From Methylobacterium sp. E-045 (GTDB lineage: Bacteria > Pseudomonadota > Alphaproteobacteria > Rhizobiales > Beijerinckiaceae): a stretch of 64,000 nucleotides of DNA. Positions 40,661 to 48,713 of this stretch are shown here, one piece after another. A program made the position numbers and the translations under genes. The stretch spans positions 62,001 to 126,000 of the forward strand of contig NZ_JAKSYE010000086.1 of NCBI RefSeq assembly GCF_022829685.1, given 5' to 3'. The notes under the pieces were generated by a model, which ran no database searches, was not told the DNA's origin, and was given only the letters and a program-made list of their open reading frames with translations. Every line of letters begins with the position of its first letter. Position 1 is the stretch's first letter.

Positions 40661-40868
40661 GGCTCCTTCCTGGGAACCGAGACACTGGCAACGACGTTGT
40701 TGGAGCAGGTCTCAACAGCCTTTCCCATGTCGGCTTCTACAAGCCGTGGTATTACCGAACCGGCCAGCCGAATTGTCCGTTGAGGCGATTGGCTGGCCGT
40801 TTTGCGTTGTCTTCTATGGGCTTGCGCCCTGTTATCGGGAGAGAGCGCTCATTTTTTGGAGTGAGTTG

Positions 40869-41051
40869 ATGCGGAATCTCCTGACGCTTGTCGTCCTCGG
40901 CTTCGTCGGCTTCGTCCTCGTGGCGATGTTCGTCGCACCAACCCAGCCGGATCTGAAGGCTTGGTATCTCAAGAATGCCTGCGAACATCTCGATAAGGTG
41001 TCCGCGAAAATCTGCGATCCCATGCGTCAGAACGGTGGACAAGCCCTGTGA
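40869..41051 (+). CDS. Small signal-anchored protein, 60 residues
   Basis: The ATG at 40869 is preceded by TTGGAGTGAG, a good ribosome site. The 60-residue product has one hydrophobic segment (LLTLVVLGFVGFVLVAMFVA), then a soluble part with two Cys (NACEHLDKVSAKICDP). It is probably membrane-anchored with the C-terminus in the periplasm, and the Cys pair might form a disulfide. The frame is open upstream to 40746, but that part lacks a site. No family recognised. Confidence 0.6.
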   Translation: MRNLLTLVVLGFVGFVLVAMFVAPTQPDLKAWYLKNACEHLDKVSAKICDPMRQNGGQAL

Positions 41052-41356
41052 CGGGATCGCCGTTCCGGGCTCTCGCTGAGCGATAAGGGGCTGGCCTATC
41101 CGGAATTCGCGAGGGTTAGGTCAATGAGACTGGGTGTCTTGACGCTCGTCGTGTTCGGTATGCTGCGAGCAGCAAATAACGCCATCTGAAGGCTGTAATC
41201 GACCGATTACAAGAACAGGCCAGGGTCACCTTGTGGCGATGCGGATGGGGATGCCACCCGATATCGGCATGACCTAATGCAGGCGCGTTAGTGACAACGG
41301 ACCGTTGCTCTCGACCGATCCTGTATGAACGATAAAGCCATTCAGGCCCGTATATG
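41052..41356. other. Intergenic region, no supported gene
   Basis: About 300 bases between the small anchored protein and the bidirectional terminator. A 21-codon frame at 41124 lacks a ribosome site. Nothing else was seen. Confidence 0.4.
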
Positions 41357-41398
41357 AAAACAGCCCGGCCCCATTCCATGGCGCCGGGCTGTTCTTTT
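41357..41398. terminator. Bidirectional terminator
   Basis: AGCCCGGC (41362-41369) and GCCGGGCT (41383-41390) form a stem, with AAAA before it and GTTCTTTT after it. It lies 34 bases past the stop of the minus-strand gene at 41432, where it reads as stem then GTTTTC. Confidence 0.75.
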
Positions 41399-41431
41399 CA
41401 GTTCCGTCAAATACCGATGATGGCGTGACGC

Positions 41432-41686
41432 TCAGTAGCCGTAGCGCCAAGCGCGGCGACGGGCATCCCAGCGACGCTCGCGACGGATTTCCTGCCGAAT
41501 GGCTTTGCGACGCAGATAGCGGGCACTGTGACCGTAACCATAGCCATAGCCGTACTGGACATGTTCCACTGCGCTCGACGGAGCGATGTCCCCCTTGCCG
41601 AGCGACATCGGCGCAGCCTGGGACGTCGAAGCGAAGCCTGCACAAGCTACGAATGCCGTGAGGGCGGCAATCCGGAATGATTTCAT
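41432..41686 (-). CDS. Small secreted Tyr/Gly/Arg-rich protein, 84 residues
   Basis: A signal peptide (MKSFRIAALTAFVACAGFAS, cleavage near SQAAP) is followed by HVQYGYGYGYGHSARYL and a very basic C-terminal part (RRKAIRQEIRRERRWDARRR). The mature protein is about 60 residues, cationic and aromatic. Short secreted basic proteins with Gly-Tyr repeats are common in Methylobacterium and Bradyrhizobium, without known function. The terminator at 41357-41398 follows it. Confidence 0.7.
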   Translation of the reverse strand: MKSFRIAALTAFVACAGFASTSQAAPMSLGKGDIAPSSAVEHVQYGYGYGYGHSARYLRRKAIRQEIRRERRWDARRRAWRYGY

Positions 41687-42075
41687 CGCGTCGTATTCCT
41701 TCGGTCTGGATTCAGCGGATCGGGGCCGGGACGGGCATAAGGAGCAAAAATCGTTACCGGAACCCTAACAGGCGGTCCCAGCCCTCAGACCAGATAGAGC
41801 GTTGCCGTCGCGCGGAAAACCTTGGGGCAATGGGCCTCGTTCACGATCCGGAGAGCCTCATCTACCGAAATCTGGCGGTTCAGGGCGACTTCCTCGATGG
41901 TCATCCATGCCAATGTCATGTGTTCGATCCCTCGCTGTTGCTCACTCAACATGCAGAGAGGCGCATTGGTTCATCGACAAGACCCACGGTGGCCAACTGA
42001 CGACCCGCTATGCCGCGAGAAGATGCGCCATGTCTGCCTGTCGAAAGACGCGGTGCGAAGCGCAGAAACGACGAA
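41687..42075. other. Intergenic region left of the tRNA fragment, no supported gene
   Basis: About 390 bases. Several frames are open, but none has a plausible ribosome site or protein-like composition. It is probably the ancestral downstream flank of the tRNA-Gly gene. Confidence 0.4.
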
Positions 42076-42093
42076 GGCCACCCGAAGGTGGCC
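42076..42093 (-). terminator. Terminator-like hairpin downstream of the tRNA-Gly remnant
   Basis: The perfect stem GGCCACC/GGTGGCC has a CGAA loop (TTCG on the minus strand). On the minus strand it follows the tRNA 3' end by about 30 bases and runs into CTTCGTCGTTTC. It looks like the original tRNA terminator. Confidence 0.6.
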
Positions 42094-42124
42094 TGTCGCA
42101 TATCTTTGATCTGGTTGGATGAAT

Positions 42125-42171
42125 TGGAGCGGGCGAAGGGATTCGAACCCTCGACCCCAACCTTGGCAAGG
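42125..42171 (-). other. 3' half of tRNA-Gly(GCC): likely attachment site of the island
   Basis: On the minus strand the 47 bases read from the anticodon loop (CCTTGCCAAGG, anticodon GCC) through the variable region and the T arm (GAGGGTTCGAATCCC) to the acceptor strand CGCCCGC, discriminator T and an encoded CCA. The D arm and the 5' acceptor strand are missing: bases 5' of the anticodon loop do not pair. A 3' tRNA fragment is the usual scar of tyrosine-integrase elements. The intact tRNA should lie at the far end of the island, outside the window. Confidence 0.75.
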
Positions 42172-42317
42172 CTCTCACCCCGCCGCAACTTTCCTAGGGA
42201 CCGGCGTCCGGCCCGTCAATTCCCATGCAACGCCGTTCGATTGGATCGAGCGCCATGCACGGCCATGCGGGCCGGATTTCGTAATTGCGGGGCCATTCCG
42301 GGACCCCGCTCCGGGCG

Positions 42318-42764
42318 TCAGATATACACGTACCGCCCATCCTTCAGACGCATCCGGATCCCCAGGACGACGACGAAGGCTCCCGGCAGGATCTGGAACA
42401 GGTAGCTCACCAGGTACAGCCAGGGCGCGCCGGCCATCGCGGACATGATCGCCTCCGCGGTGGATCCGACCAGCATGAGGCCGGAGCCGAGGATGAGCGC
42501 GTCGAGGCTGTAAGCCCGCTTTGGCTGCGGCTCGGTCCTCAGGATCCCGCCGACGCTCCACCAGCAGCCGAGAGCATGCCGGAGCTGATCGAGCTTGGTG
42601 TCGCAGTCGGCGAGGTGCGATGACCACTCCTCGGCGTAGGACTCCCGCTTGCCCTCCGGCAGCCGGGCGGCCGCCTTGCGGATGAGGAAGCGGGCGAGCC
42701 TCGGGCAGCGGTCGTAGAGGTCCGCGCCCAGGATGTTCATGAGCAGCCCGATCAGGAGTTCCAT
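42318..42764 (-). CDS. Membrane protein encoded with a PadR regulator
   Basis: The 148-residue protein has an N-terminal hydrophobic helix (LLIGLLMNILGADLY), a charged middle (RLARFLIRKAAARLPEGKRE, YAEEWSSHLADC) and two C-terminal helices (LILGSGLMLVGSTAEAIM and LVSYLFQILPGAFVVVLGI). Proteins with this layout are often encoded next to PadR repressors. The start lies inside the end of padR (13-base overlap), so it is coupled. Function unknown; it may be a target or sensor of the PadR circuit. Confidence 0.7.
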   Translation of the reverse strand: MELLIGLLMNILGADLYDRCPRLARFLIRKAAARLPEGKRESYAEEWSSHLADCDTKLDQLRHALGCWWSVGGILRTEPQPKRAYSLDALILGSGLMLVGSTAEAIMSAMAGAPWLYLVSYLFQILPGAFVVVLGIRMRLKDGRYVYI

Positions 42765-43066
42765 GCGAGGGCTCCTTCCGGCGCGACCTGGTACTCGGCG
42801 AACGCGGCACGGGCCCGGGCGCGCCCTGCCATCGTCAGCGTGTAGAACCGTCGCCTCGGCCTCCCGGCCTCGCTCGGTTCCACCTCCTCCCACTTCCCCT
42901 CGACCCAGCCGGCGGTCTCCAGCCGGGCGAGCATGGGGTACATCGTCCCCGACCCGATGCGGGCGGACTTGCTGATCTCCGCGCCCGACCTCCCCTCAAG
43001 GGGAGCCGAGAGCAGGAACTTGAGCGCGCGCAGGGTCGTGTCGGAGAGCCGGACGTCCTCAGCCAT
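42752..43066 (-). CDS. PadR family transcriptional repressor
   Basis: This 104-residue winged-helix protein shows LSDTTLRALKFLLSAPLEGR, GAEISKSARIGSGTMYPMLA (recognition helix) and LETAGWVEGKWEE, then RRRFYTLTMAGRARARAAF. These are the PadR core motifs; the C-terminal dimerisation helix is short, as in the PadR-s1 type. The large inverted repeat just upstream (43075-43110) is very likely its operator. It represses itself and probably the coupled membrane protein. Confidence 0.88.
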   Translation of the reverse strand: MAEDVRLSDTTLRALKFLLSAPLEGRSGAEISKSARIGSGTMYPMLARLETAGWVEGKWEEVEPSEAGRPRRRFYTLTMAGRARARAAFAEYQVAPEGALAWNS

Positions 43067-43074
43067 GGTGTACC

Positions 43075-43110
43075 TCGAAAGTCGACATAGCCCCCTATAT
43101 CGACTTTCGA
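43075..43110. promoter_or_regulatory. Probable PadR operator, 11-base perfect inverted repeat
   Basis: TCGAAAGTCGA (43075-43085) and TCGACTTTCGA (43100-43110) are exact complements, and the pairing continues as ATAG/CTAT after one mismatch. The repeat lies nine bases upstream of the padR ATG, where a repressor would block transcription. Confidence 0.8.
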
Positions 43111-43154
43111 CTACGCTTGTCTAGTCCCTGGTCCTTCCGACGCAGGGCCCGCCC

Positions 43155-43514
43155 TCAGGCCAGTGTCGCGAGGTCGGCTTTGTCCTCCTCCGGCGCCGCC
43201 GGGGCCCACTCCATCCGGATCTCGGCCGCGCGGCGTTCCAGGTCCTCGGCCGCTCGGATCGCGAGACGCCGAGTGGGCTCGAACAGGGCATCGGGCACGG
43301 GGCGGGAGCCCGAAATCCACTGCGACACCTGCGCCTGGGTGATGCGCCGGCCCGCAACTTCCGAGAGCGCCGTCGCGAAGAAGCTCTGCCAGCGCGGCCC
43401 GAAGGCTCGCTCGCCGAGGCTGATGACGCCCCGTCGGATGAGGATTTGAGCCTCGGTCAAACCCGAGAGGTCGACCTTGGCCTCGCGGATCGGCTTGGGG
43501 AAATCGAAGGACAC
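43155..43514 (-). CDS. Hypothetical protein with a Cro-like helix-turn-helix segment
   Basis: From GTG 43514 the product is 119 residues. A helix-turn-helix-like stretch occurs near residues 55-75 (RRITQAQVSQWISGSRPVP), and the rest is helical with charged surfaces. It may be a small DNA-binding protein of the island. The start is not an ATG; the N-terminal peptide (SFDFPKPIREAKVDLS) looks genuine. Family not recognised. Confidence 0.55.
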   Translation of the reverse strand: MSFDFPKPIREAKVDLSGLTEAQILIRRGVISLGERAFGPRWQSFFATALSEVAGRRITQAQVSQWISGSRPVPDALFEPTRRLAIRAAEDLERRAAEIRMEWAPAAPEEDKADLATLA

Positions 43515-43594
43515 GGTGCGGGCTCCTGCGCAGGACGGGCGTTTCAATTCTACACCGGCCGCCCCGTGATGGGGGGCCGGTGGAGGTGCAGGCT

Positions 43595-44284
43595 TCAGGC
43601 GGCCTCGACTTCGAGGAGGTTTTTGATCCCCCGGCGGATGCGCTCGGCGCCCTCGTGCAGGCCCTGGTCGTTGCCGGCCTTCCAGCCGAGGATCGCCATC
43701 TCGACCTCGCGGCGCGTGACGTCTCCGGGGAGCGAGAGGATCGGCCTGCCACCCACGCGGACTTGGATGCTCATGCCTCCCGGCGCGCCCCACGCCCACC
43801 ACCCCTGACCGCGGACGTCGTACCCGGGGAACTGGCCGATGCGATCGCACGCGACCTCCTCAAGATGGCGCACCTGCAGGTTTCGCAGAGTCGCAATCAA
43901 GTGCTCGCGTGCCTCCCAGCGGTCGTGGCCGGCGCGTCCGTGGCCGGTCATCCGAGCTACCTCTCCGACGAAGGTCCTGGCGGCGTAGACGGCCCTCTCA
44001 GCGGCCGTCCACTCGTCGTCCTCGGTCGACTGGCGCAGCGTCGGTGCCGCGGCGGCGTGCGGCTCCAGGGCGGCGGCGACGGTAGCGTGGTCGTCGGAGG
44101 TGCAGAAGTCGAACGTGAGGATCGCGGCAACGGCGGGGTGCTCCGGGAAGGCGCGTTTGGCGGCGGCCCGACCCTCGGCGTCGATCGTGCCGAGGGCGCC
44201 GAACATGGCGTAGACGGTCGCGTCCTCGTCCCGGGACGGGGACGCGGCGAGCACGGCCTCGATGGCGGGGATGGCAGCTTTCAT
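43595..44284 (-). CDS. Hypothetical island protein, 229 residues
   Basis: The ATG at 44284 begins MKAAIPAIEAVLAASPSRDE. The protein is soluble and mostly helical, with acidic patches (QSTEDDEWTAAERAVYAART) and a Gly/Trp-rich stretch (YDVRGQGWWAWGAPGG). No catalytic motif is visible and no family recognised. It follows another small unknown gene on the same strand with a gap of about 80 bases. Confidence 0.65.
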   Translation of the reverse strand: MKAAIPAIEAVLAASPSRDEDATVYAMFGALGTIDAEGRAAAKRAFPEHPAVAAILTFDFCTSDDHATVAAALEPHAAAAPTLRQSTEDDEWTAAERAVYAARTFVGEVARMTGHGRAGHDRWEAREHLIATLRNLQVRHLEEVACDRIGQFPGYDVRGQGWWAWGAPGGMSIQVRVGGRPILSLPGDVTRREVEMAILGWKAGNDQGLHEGAERIRRGIKNLLEVEAA

Positions 44285-44366
44285 GGGTGTGGTCCTTCCG
44301 GAAGGGCTGGGTTCGGTCCTGAGGCCCGGGATCGGGAGGTCTCTCACCCCTCCCGAGGGGCGGGCC

Positions 44367-44612
44367 TCAGTCGCCGGAGAGGCGGCGCTCGGCGCGCTTG
44401 CGCAGCACGGAGGCCTCGATCGTGCGGGCCGTCGGGCCGGTGCGCACGTGCACGGTCGCCTCGCGCTCGAAGTCCCGCTCGCCCTCGTAGCGGCGGTAGA
44501 CGCCGACCCGGACGATCCAATTGCCGTCGAACCTGAACTCGCCCTCGGTCGTCAGGCGCAGGCCGTCGTCGAAGTCCACGCCGTCGTTGTCGAAGTCCAC
44601 CATCCTGGCCAT
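44367..44612 (-). CDS. Hypothetical island protein, 81 residues
   Basis: This small acidic-to-basic protein begins MARMVDFDNDGVDFDDGLRL, followed by strand-like segments (GEFRFDGNWIVRVGVYRRY, EATVHVRTGPTARTIE) and ends RKRAERRLSGD. It is probably a small beta-rich domain. No family recognised. Confidence 0.6.
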   Translation of the reverse strand: MARMVDFDNDGVDFDDGLRLTTEGEFRFDGNWIVRVGVYRRYEGERDFEREATVHVRTGPTARTIEASVLRKRAERRLSGD

Positions 44613-44685
44613 GTCCGGATCCTCTGTGCTGGGGGTAGGGTTCTCGCCTGAGGCCGGGGGGCGATCCCCCGGCCGGTCCGCGCCC

Positions 44686-45024
44686 TCAGTCGGCGCAGAC
44701 CTGGGAGTCCTCCCAGATCTCGGCCTGGAGCTCGGCGTTCATGACGCCATGGCCGTCCTCGGCGCCGCCGGCGACGACGATGTCGCGGTACGTGCGGCCG
44801 TTGATCCTGTGCTCATTGCCCCAGCAGAGGACCGAGCCGTCGCCCAGCACCGCGATCGCATCGGAGCCGAGGTCGTCGAGGTCGACCGTGGCGGTCTCGG
44901 TGGGGGCGGAGAGGGCCGCGATCTCGGCGAGCGCGGTGTCGAGGTCGGACTGGGTGATGATTTCGTTCAGGGCGTGCTCGACGGCCTGGTTGTGGGCGAC
45001 GTTGGCGGCGGTGAGTTTGGACAT
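44686..45024 (-). CDS. Hypothetical island protein, 112 residues
   Basis: The ATG at 45024 begins MSKLTAANVAHNQAVEHALN. The protein is acidic with a helical N-terminal half and a strand-rich second half (AIAVLGDGSVLCWGNEHRIN, TYRDIVVAGGAEDGHG). It stands directly behind the promoter/operator cluster at 45039-45106 and is probably the first gene of a transcript running left. No family recognised. Confidence 0.65.
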   Translation of the reverse strand: MSKLTAANVAHNQAVEHALNEIITQSDLDTALAEIAALSAPTETATVDLDDLGSDAIAVLGDGSVLCWGNEHRINGRTYRDIVVAGGAEDGHGVMNAELQAEIWEDSQVCAD

Positions 45025-45038
45025 CGGTGCGGTTCCCT

Positions 45039-45106
45039 CGGGGAGACCGTCTCCCCGTTGCTTGTAAATATACAAGCAACGGGGCCGAAAGCAAGGGGTG
45101 CTTGTA
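45039..45106 (-). promoter_or_regulatory. Promoter with two abutting palindromes
   Basis: On the minus strand, TTGCTT (45089-45094), a 16-base spacer and TATATT (45067-45072) form a promoter for the gene at 45024. The -10 box lies in a perfect palindrome, TTGCTTGTA-AATA-TACAAGCAA (45058-45079), and a third half-site TGCTTGTA is at 45099-45106. Immediately downstream is a second perfect palindrome, CGGGGAGAC-C-GTCTCCCCG (45039-45057), which would be a hairpin at the mRNA 5' end. Confidence 0.65.
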
Positions 45107-45123
45107 AAAAATAAAGCTCCGCG

Positions 45124-46434
45124 TCAGGCCGCCGCAGCCGCCTTCTGGTAGGCGCTCGACGTGTGGCCGTAGACCTTGAGGACCATGGCCAGCGACATGC
45201 CGAGGTACTCGCTCACCTCCACCGGAGGCACGCCGGCGCGGAGCATGATCGTTGCCCTGGAGTGCCGGAGGATGTGCGGCGTCGGCCAACCCATCTCGTC
45301 GGCGTCGCCCTCGGCCTCCTCCGAGAGGTAGCCCTCCTCCTCCTCGGGCAGGTCGGCGGCGAGGCCGGCCGACAGGTCGGTGACGCGGTGCGTCCCGTCG
45401 ATGTCGCGCCGGTCCAGGCAGGCCCGGATCGCGGCCATCCTGAACCCCTTGCTGACCCGCTTCACGGCGGCACCGTTCCGATGGACGACGCGCGACACGC
45501 CGGCCGCCAGGTCCTCCTCGCGCCACTCCTTGAGGAGCGGGAGCAGGCGATCGTGGATCCGGCACGGGGGCTGCCTCTTGCGGGATGCCGGCGCCTCGGG
45601 GCCCTCGCGGAACATCGTCACCGTCGGGAAGTCCACGTACCCGGCGACCTTGTGCTTGCGCCAGCGCAGGTCGAGGACGGCCGCGCTCCGGGTGCCCGAG
45701 TAGAACGCGATCTGGAGGAACCGCACCAGCTGGTCGCCGGGCTCGTGGCGCAGGCCCTCGATCGGCTGCCAGTACGGCTCGCGCGTGGCGATGTCTGAGG
45801 AGAACCAGCGGAACCCGGAGGCCGCCTTCAGGAGGCGCTCGAACTCCGATTCGGTCAGCCAGTCCGGATGGCCCTTCGAGGCCTTGGGCAGTTCGAGCAC
45901 CGGAACCGACGAGAGGTTGTACTCCCGATGCCAGGCGTTGATGGCGGCCGACAGGGTCCCGAGCTCGCGCCGGGCCGTCGACGTCGAGATCGGCTTCGAG
46001 ATCTTCCAGCCGGGCTTCGTGTAGCGCTCGCTCGTCCGCTTCTCGACGTAGTCGCGGCACGTCGATCCACGGATCTGCGCCAGCGTCAGGCCCCTCAGGA
46101 TGCGAAGTAGGTGGACGATGTGCTGGCCGACCAAGGCGGCATTCTTCGTGCCCTCCATGCGGGCGCCGTAGAACGTCAAGCAAGCGGCGACGGACACCAG
46201 GCGGGGGTTGGAATTCGCCGGGTCGTCGTGATCCGGCGAGGCCATGAGCCGCTCTCGGGCTAGGCGCCCTTGCTCCGCGATGTGGAGCGCGAGCTCCTCT
46301 TGAGCCGCGCCGCGAGCTGCAAGGCCGTGTCGTGTTCTGCGCTTGTAGCGCTCGCCATCGATGAAGTCTGCGATTGCCCAGACCTGTCGCTTCCGGTCGA
46401 AGACAAGGCGGGAGGGTTGCTTGGGGCGAGCCAC
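45124..46434 (-). CDS. int: Tyrosine recombinase/integrase of the island
   Basis: From a GTG at 46434 with GGAG upstream the protein is 436 residues. The N-terminal arm-binding part (RLVFDRKRQVWAIADFIDGE) is phage-integrase-like. A core-binding helical domain follows, then the catalytic domain with R in FYSGTRSAAVLDLRW, HxxR in HILRHSRATIMLRAG, and the nucleophile Tyr in MVLKVYGHT. It would catalyse site-specific insertion at the tRNA-Gly 3' end found at 42125-42171. The catalytic residues look intact, so it may still be active. Confidence 0.88.
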   Translation of the reverse strand: MARPKQPSRLVFDRKRQVWAIADFIDGERYKRRTRHGLAARGAAQEELALHIAEQGRLARERLMASPDHDDPANSNPRLVSVAACLTFYGARMEGTKNAALVGQHIVHLLRILRGLTLAQIRGSTCRDYVEKRTSERYTKPGWKISKPISTSTARRELGTLSAAINAWHREYNLSSVPVLELPKASKGHPDWLTESEFERLLKAASGFRWFSSDIATREPYWQPIEGLRHEPGDQLVRFLQIAFYSGTRSAAVLDLRWRKHKVAGYVDFPTVTMFREGPEAPASRKRQPPCRIHDRLLPLLKEWREEDLAAGVSRVVHRNGAAVKRVSKGFRMAAIRACLDRRDIDGTHRVTDLSAGLAADLPEEEEGYLSEEAEGDADEMGWPTPHILRHSRATIMLRAGVPPVEVSEYLGMSLAMVLKVYGHTSSAYQKAAAAA

Positions 46435-46712
46435 GTATTTCTCCAGTCGAGCAGGTATTGGCGGGTCGTGTAGATCGCGTGTCCGGGCTGCATCGATTTC
46501 AGTCGATGAGGATCCGGGGCACGCGTCGCGGCCCGCAGCTGCGCGGTGGAGAAGGTCGGGAAGCCTAGGGCGTCCGCTAGCTCGGGGGCCCACGCGGCGA
46601 CGTCGAGCGACATCAGCGTGTCCGTACCGGCCATGGAGGCCTCGTCGCGGGCGCCGTCCGAGAAGTCGAACGGGCCGGCGTGAAGGACGAATGTGGGCTT
46701 CGAATTGAGCAT
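46260..46712 (-). CDS. Small protein upstream of the integrase, possible excisionase
   Basis: From ATG 46712 the first about 90 residues look like a real protein (SLDVAAWAPELADALGFPTF, ATRAPDPHRLKSMQPGHAIY, TTRQYLLDWRNTWL). The last part overlaps the integrase start by about 175 bases and is low-complexity Ser/Thr/Arg, as expected of translation in a secondary frame. A helical DNA-binding protein ending on the integrase fits an excisionase or directionality factor, but no family motif was recognised. Confidence 0.45.
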   Translation of the reverse strand: MLNSKPTFVLHAGPFDFSDGARDEASMAGTDTLMSLDVAAWAPELADALGFPTFSTAQLRAATRAPDPHRLKSMQPGHAIYTTRQYLLDWRNTWLAPSNPPALSSTGSDRSGQSQTSSMASATSAEHDTALQLAARLKRSSRSTSRSKGA

Positions 46713-46766
46713 GGTGCGATTCTGAATCGAGGGGGCTTCGACTGCAACGGCAAATAGAGGCCGCGG

Positions 46767-47261
46767 TTAACACGGCGGGGGATGGTTACTGGGACATGCT
46801 CGAAGTCCCAGCGTTTCGGCCGTCCGCGTGTAGGTCCGGTTCGGGCGGTACCGGCGGTAGATCTGCCGCATCGCGTCATCGACGGCCTCGGCGCTATCGT
46901 CCTCGAGGAGCTCCGCCGACGCATCGCCGTCGTCGGATTCCGAAAACCGAAAGACGATGTACTGCCGCCCCAAGGTCGGCCGCCATCCGAAATGGGCCGG
47001 GCACGCGTCCGGGTCCCGCCGGCGGAAGAGCAGGAGCCGCCCCTCCTCGACGCCGAGGATCTCCCCCAGGAACTCGTCCTCCGGATCGCGGGAGAGGTGG
47101 GAGTCCCCGTCATCCCTCGCCGTGAACGGCGGACTGGCCGTCACCAGATACCCATGCTTGATCACGCAGCGATCGAGGCTGTGGGCCTCGGTGATGCTCA
47201 TGTCGAACGTGATCGACAGGGGAGCGGACGGGGTCGGGGCGGGCTTCTTCTTGGTGGCCAT
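46767..47261 (-). CDS. Hypothetical island protein, 164 residues
   Basis: The ATG at 47261 begins MATKKKPAPTPSAPLSITFD, a basic flexible start, then a folded alpha/beta region (ILGVEEGRLLLFRRRDPDAC, GRQYIVFRFSESDDGDASAE) and a basic tail (IYRRYRPNRTYTRTAE). It lies about 65 bases after the 292-residue gene on the same strand. No family recognised. Confidence 0.6.
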   Translation of the reverse strand: MATKKKPAPTPSAPLSITFDMSITEAHSLDRCVIKHGYLVTASPPFTARDDGDSHLSRDPEDEFLGEILGVEEGRLLLFRRRDPDACPAHFGWRPTLGRQYIVFRFSESDDGDASAELLEDDSAEAVDDAMRQIYRRYRPNRTYTRTAETLGLRACPSNHPPPC

Positions 47262-47326
47262 GGTCAGGTGTCCTTGTGTTCGGTGGAACGCGCAGCCTTG
47301 GCGCGTGCCCGGGAGGATCCGGCGCC

Positions 47327-48205
47327 TCACCACGCGAGGCTACCGAGGGCATCGGCATCGTCGGAGGGGGGCGGTTTGGGCCCCGCCGCCTCGACCGCGG
47401 CCACCCGGCGGCGGATCACCCGGAGCCAGTGCAAGCACGTCGCGACGTCGAACCCGGCGTGGCGGTGGTGCGCCGCGAGCGTCGGGACCGCCGCGTCGAC
47501 CCGCGCCGTGCGGAACTCGGGCGGCAACGCGCCGATCCTGACGAGGGCGTGCCCCACGAGGGCGTCCGGATCGAGCACCAGCAGCTTGCGCAGAAGGGGC
47601 TCAACAGCGGCGTCGAGTTCCAAGTACGACCGGGCAACCCGCCCGCGTGGCCGCGCCGACCTCAGCGCCGCCGCGACCGCCTCCGCTTCGCGCACCTCGG
47701 CCTCGTACGCGTGCCGCGCGGCCTGCTGGACCGGCGGGAGCCCGCGGACCTGGATGTAGTGGGTCCGCCCGTCGTCGTCGCGGAACTTGATCCACGTCTG
47801 CTCGTGTGTCAGCAGGCGCCACATGCGCTGCCCCTCGGGCCCCGTCTCGGCCGCCAGCATGTCGACACGCAGGCCGTAGCGGACGATGACCCCCGCATCG
47901 CGCCAGGGCGTCTCCGGGTCGCGGGGGATCACGAGGGCCCGACGTCCCTCCCTGATCCTGGGGAGGTCCTCCACGATCCGATCGATGCCGAGCACGTCCA
48001 CCGGCTCGCCGTCCCCGTAGACCCCGTAGAGCCAGAGGACGTCCTCGCAGACGGCGACCATCTGAGCGTAGGCACCGGCCTCGCCCAGCGGCGTACCTGC
48101 CTCAAGGCCCTCGTCGAACGCCCCCTCGTAGCGCCTCGTCCGGAGCTCCTCGATCTGGCGCACCAGCTCGTCGAGACCGGAACCGGTCAGGATCCCGCCC
48201 GCCAT
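47327..48205 (-). CDS. Hypothetical island protein, 292 residues, last of the GcrA-led coupled set
   Basis: The protein starts MAGGILTGSGLDELVRQIEE. Its middle is rich in strands and charged turns (LVIPRDPETPWRDAGVIVRY, TWIKFRDDDGRTHYIQVRG). The C-terminal third is helical with LVGHALVRIGALPPEFR. Its ATG overlaps the preceding stop by one base (TGATG), so translation is coupled. No catalytic motif or family recognised. Confidence 0.65.
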   Translation of the reverse strand: MAGGILTGSGLDELVRQIEELRTRRYEGAFDEGLEAGTPLGEAGAYAQMVAVCEDVLWLYGVYGDGEPVDVLGIDRIVEDLPRIREGRRALVIPRDPETPWRDAGVIVRYGLRVDMLAAETGPEGQRMWRLLTHEQTWIKFRDDDGRTHYIQVRGLPPVQQAARHAYEAEVREAEAVAAALRSARPRGRVARSYLELDAAVEPLLRKLLVLDPDALVGHALVRIGALPPEFRTARVDAAVPTLAAHHRHAGFDVATCLHWLRVIRRRVAAVEAAGPKPPPSDDADALGSLAW

Positions 48206-48708
48206 CAGATGACCTCCCCGACACAGGCGTTCTCGACGCGCGTCCACGCGCCGTCGACGTAGTGGAAGGCGCGCCTGTCCTCGCCCTCGGGATCCCACCC
48301 ACGCACGTGGGGCTCGGGGCCCCCGTCCACTCTCAGGACGACGACGCCCCCATCGAACAGGCGCACGCGCGTGACCAGGACCTCGCCGTCCCGGCGCACC
48401 GAGAGAACCGCCGAGACGAACGTCGGCACGTCGGCCGGCAGGCTCCTCGCGATCGCGGCCTCGACGATGGCTACGTCGCGGGGCCGCCGGCGCCCGACGC
48501 CCGCGTCGTCGATGAGGGCCGTCAGGCGGGCGCACGGCGGCAGGGGGGCCGCCTCCCGGATCAGGGGGACCGGCGGCGTCCAGTCGGCCGGCCGGGTGAG
48601 CTCCTGCAGCGCGATCTGGCGCCACATCGGATCGCGGACCATCGGGCCAGGATCCGGGACGTAATCCCAGAGGGTCATGAACTCGTCGGCGGGGGGCTGC
48701 TCGGGCAC
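48205..48708 (-). CDS. Hypothetical island protein, 167 residues
   Basis: From a GTG at 48708, preceded by GGAG inside the previous gene's end, this encodes MTLWDYVPDPGPMVRDPMWR shortly after the start, then a helical part (LTALIDDAGVGRRRPRDVAI) and a strand-rich C-terminus (VLVTRVRLFDGGVVVLRVDG, RAFHYVDGAWTRVENACVGE). It sits between the 55-residue gene and the 292-residue gene in a coupled set. No family recognised. Confidence 0.6.
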   Translation of the reverse strand: MPEQPPADEFMTLWDYVPDPGPMVRDPMWRQIALQELTRPADWTPPVPLIREAAPLPPCARLTALIDDAGVGRRRPRDVAIVEAAIARSLPADVPTFVSAVLSVRRDGEVLVTRVRLFDGGVVVLRVDGGPEPHVRGWDPEGEDRRAFHYVDGAWTRVENACVGEVI

Positions 48709-48713
48709 GGGGA

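Noticed and set aside
41124..41189. 21-codon frame MRLGVLTLVVFGMLRAANNA
   Set aside because: It has no ribosome site and lies in a gap without other coding signals.
42125..42171. Complete tRNA gene
   Set aside because: The D arm and 5' acceptor strand are missing and the anticodon stem does not pair on its 5' side, so it is only a 3' fragment.
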